DNA from: an uncultured Clostridia bacterium
GTDB taxonomy: Bacteria > Bacillota > Clostridia > Oscillospirales > Acutalibacteraceae
Assembly (NCBI GenBank): GCA_947624755.1
Contig: CANQLQ010000021.1
Span: forward strand, 1 to 13,939
Length of the DNA: 13,939 bases
Direction: 5' to 3'
A program made the position numbers and the translations under genes. The number at the start of each line of letters is the position of its first letter. Positions within the stretch are counted from its first letter, which is position 1. The notes under the pieces were generated by a model that worked only from the letters and a program-made list of their open reading frames with translations, did not search any database and was not told the origin of the DNA. This document shows, one piece after another, positions 12,651 to 13,939 of the stretch.

Positions 12651-13460
12651 TTATGCAAGTGTAATTTCATATTTTTCAGCAAGCTTTGAAAGAGTGCCGT
12701 CCTGTTTATATTTATCCATAAGTTCATTAACTTTTTCGGTCACATCTGAACCCTTGCGGAAGGAAATACCATATTCTTCGGTTGAAAGCTCAATTGAGTA
12801 ACCAAGGTCTTCATAGCTTGTGCCTTCACCTGTCATATTATTTGCCATGGTCAAGTCGATTACACAAGCGTCAACCGAACCGCTCTTTACTTCAAGAAGG
12901 GCATCTGCCTGGGTTTTAACGGCTGTGATGTTTTCGGCGCCGATATTTTTAACTTCTTTCTCACCTGCCGAACCTGCTTCAACAGCAAATGAAAGGTCTT
13001 TAATGCTTTCAGCGTCTTTGTAGCTGTCAAGCTTATCTTTTGCCATAACAACAACCTGAGCGTTTCTTGCATAAGCCTTTGTAACGCTTGAGTTTGCAAG
13101 CGCTTCGTCAGTTATCGTCATTCCGTTCCAAATGCAGTCGATTGACTTTGCTTCAAGTTCTGCAAATCTGTTGTCCCAGTCAATTTCAATAAATTCAGCT
13201 TCAACGCCAAGTTCTTTTGCAACTGCCTGCGCAAATTCTGTATCAAAACCTGTCCATTCGTCACTGTCTTTTTCTTTGTAGTTCATCGGCTTAAAATCTG
13301 TAATAGCAACAATGAGTTTGCCTTTGTCCTGAATGTAAGCAAGGTCTGAAGCGTCTGCCGTAGATTCAGCATTTGTTGTAGTTTCTGTGTTTCCGCCGCA
13401 AGCTACGAGTGCAAACATCATAAGAGCAGCGAGAACAAGTGCAATAATTTTTTTACTCAT
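12651..13460 (-). CDS. Polar amino-acid-binding lipoprotein (SBP family 3)
   Basis: A 269-residue precursor with lipoprotein signal peptide MSKKIIALVLAALMMFA, lipobox LVAC and lipidation expected at Cys21, followed by a Thr/Glu/Ser-rich linker. The mature domain is a family-3 solute-binding fold: GKLIVAITDFKPMNYKE, the signature GFDTEFAQAVAKELG, DWDNRFAELEAKSIDCIWNGMTIT and a C-terminal LMDKYKQDGTLSKLAEKY. It captures a polar amino acid (glutamine, cystine, arginine or similar; not resolvable by eye). Start choice: the frame is open 30 codons further up, but only the ATG at 13460 has a ribosome binding site (AAGGAG, 9 nt before) and puts the signal peptide at the N-terminus. First gene of the operon. 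Confidence 0.94.
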   Translation of the reverse strand: MSKKIIALVLAALMMFALVACGGNTETTTNAESTADASDLAYIQDKGKLIVAITDFKPMNYKEKDSDEWTGFDTEFAQAVAKELGVEAEFIEIDWDNRFAELEAKSIDCIWNGMTITDEALANSSVTKAYARNAQVVVMAKDKLDSYKDAESIKDLSFAVEAGSAGEKEVKNIGAENITAVKTQADALLEVKSGSVDACVIDLTMANNMTGEGTSYEDLGYSIELSTEEYGISFRKGSDVTEKVNELMDKYKQDGTLSKLAEKYEITLA

Positions 13461-13666
13461 AAATTTATACTCCTTTTTTTGTGCTTGAGTAACCGCTGAT
13501 ATATTAGGGGTGTACGTATTGACAAGCAAAATTCCTATCGGTTTGTTCAAAAATCTAAGGTAATACTTTGTGTATCACCAAGGGTTTTTGGGCAAAATGA
13601 CAGAATAGTCTGCCGTCAAGACGTGCGCATCCGTTTTATTCGGTGGCTGCTTGAACACTTTAATGT
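13461..13666 (-). other. ~206-nt leader of the amino-acid transporter operon
   Basis: Between the promoter at 13673-13701 and the start at 13460 there is a long untranslated leader containing family B copy 2. It also has a small CAGA-CTAT-TCTG hairpin upstream of that copy. No T-box sequence, glycine, lysine, SAM or glutamine riboswitch core was recognised. Its length and hairpins suggest attenuation or another control of this importer. Confidence 0.45.
13550..13595 (-). repeat. Family B repeat, copy 2, in the amino-acid transporter leader
   Basis: Matches 10774-10817 at 24 of the first 26 plus-strand bases. The hairpin beyond this has different bases (CCAA/TTGG on the minus strand instead of TTGCCGA/TCGGCAA) but stays able to pair, and the small ATAC-ACAAA-GTAT hairpin is kept. 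Confidence 0.55.
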
Positions 13667-13672
13667 GTTAAC

Positions 13673-13701
13673 ATACTAACATAAACATAGTTTTTTGTCA
13701 A
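13673..13701 (-). promoter_or_regulatory. Sigma-A promoter of the amino-acid transporter operon
   Basis: Minus strand TTGACA (13696-13701), 17-nt spacer, TAGTAT (13673-13678). The transcript would start near 13666. A short dyad AACACATTAAAGTGTT follows at the predicted start (about 13649-13668) and could be an operator. Confidence 0.75.
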
Positions 13702-13737
13702 TATTTTTCAGTAAATAATATAATTATTTATTAAACT

Positions 13738-13763
13738 AAAAAACGGGCTGCCGAAGCAACCCG
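13738..13763 (-). terminator. Intrinsic terminator of the gene at the right edge
   Basis: In minus-strand RNA CGGGTTGC/GCAGCCCG forms an 8-bp stem (one G-U) with a UUCG tetraloop, followed by six T (13738-13743). It begins 18 nt after the stop codon of the partial gene. Confidence 0.88.
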
Positions 13764-13781
13764 CTCTTTATTTGAATGAAA

Positions 13782-13939
13782 TTAATATGTGAAGTCATAT
13801 GTTTCTATCATTTCACCCTTAAGGCCGAGTGTAAGACCGATAGGTCCAATCTTACCTGTACCGGAGCCTTCAAGAGGAAGATTAAACTTATAGCTTGTAA
13901 GTCTGCCTTCGCCGTCAACTGTAAGCTCAAGATTTGCAC
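13782..13939 (-). CDS. C-terminal end of an unidentified protein, cut by the window edge
   Basis: 51 codons and a TAA stop in the only open minus-strand frame. The peptide begins ANLELTVDGEGRLTSYKFNL and ends GEMIETYDFTY. The alternation of polar and hydrophobic residues suggests beta strands, as in extracellular or lipoprotein beta-rich domains, but no family can be named. Codon use resembles the neighbouring genes and a good terminator follows, which supports a real gene. Confidence 0.75.
   Translation of the reverse strand, partial: ANLELTVDGEGRLTSYKFNLPLEGSGTGKIGPIGLTLGLKGEMIETYDFTY

Noticed and set aside
13461..13666. T-box or amino-acid riboswitch in the importer leader
   Set aside because: No AGGGTGGNACCGCG T-box sequence and no recognisable lysine, glycine, SAM or glutamine core.

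Overview
The window reads as chromosome of a low-GC, Gram-positive anaerobe of the Clostridia, most likely a gut Oscillospirales/Ruminococcaceae-type organism. This is inferred from strong AAGGAGG-type ribosome binding sites, sigma-A promoters with 17-bp spacers, lipobox lipoproteins, a YabE-like DUF348/G5/3D wall protein and an LLH-family holin. No rRNA, tRNA, CRISPR, transposase or integrase is visible.

Layout. (1) 1-566: a strong minus-strand promoter (306-334) and a structured leader run into the first 13 codons of a gene cut by the left edge. (2) 567-5616, minus strand: a complete nucleoside ABC importer in the order lipoprotein, double ATPase, permease, permease, the same order as Bacillus NupNOPQ. 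It lies just downstream of xpt (xanthine phosphoribosyltransferase), so uptake and purine salvage are encoded side by side. (3) 6476-7726, minus strand: a YabE-like cell-wall protein. (4) 7727-8423: a ~700-bp divergent control region. (5) 8424-9824, plus strand: a three-gene phage-type lysis cassette made of an M23/SH3b endolysin without signal peptide, a small membrane/coiled-coil protein and an LLH holin. (6) 9978-10493, minus strand: a flavodoxin-domain protein. (7) 10969-13460, minus strand: a polar amino-acid ABC importer (lipoprotein, permease, ATPase) with its own promoter and a long leader. (8) 13782-13939: the C-terminal end of a further minus-strand gene.

The most interesting part is the lysis cassette. 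It has no phage structural, replication or integration genes near it. It has its own consensus sigma-A promoter (8141-8169), and 8 bp upstream of the -35 sits a match to the Gram-positive LexA (SOS) box, GAAC-N4-GTTC within CGAAC....GTTCC (8119-8132). I infer a domesticated or remnant lysis module induced by DNA damage. Its leader carries an 11-bp tandem repeat and three consecutive hairpins. A near-symmetric promoter able to fire in both directions (8035-8067) lies in the same intergenic region.

Intergenic DNA also carries at least two short repeat families. Family A has 34-bp copies at 10852 and 12554 plus partial copies. Family B has copies at 10774 and 13550, with a hairpin whose stem sequence differs between copies while pairing is kept. 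In both ABC operons a strong stem-loop follows the lipoprotein gene, which would favour excess binding protein over membrane subunits.
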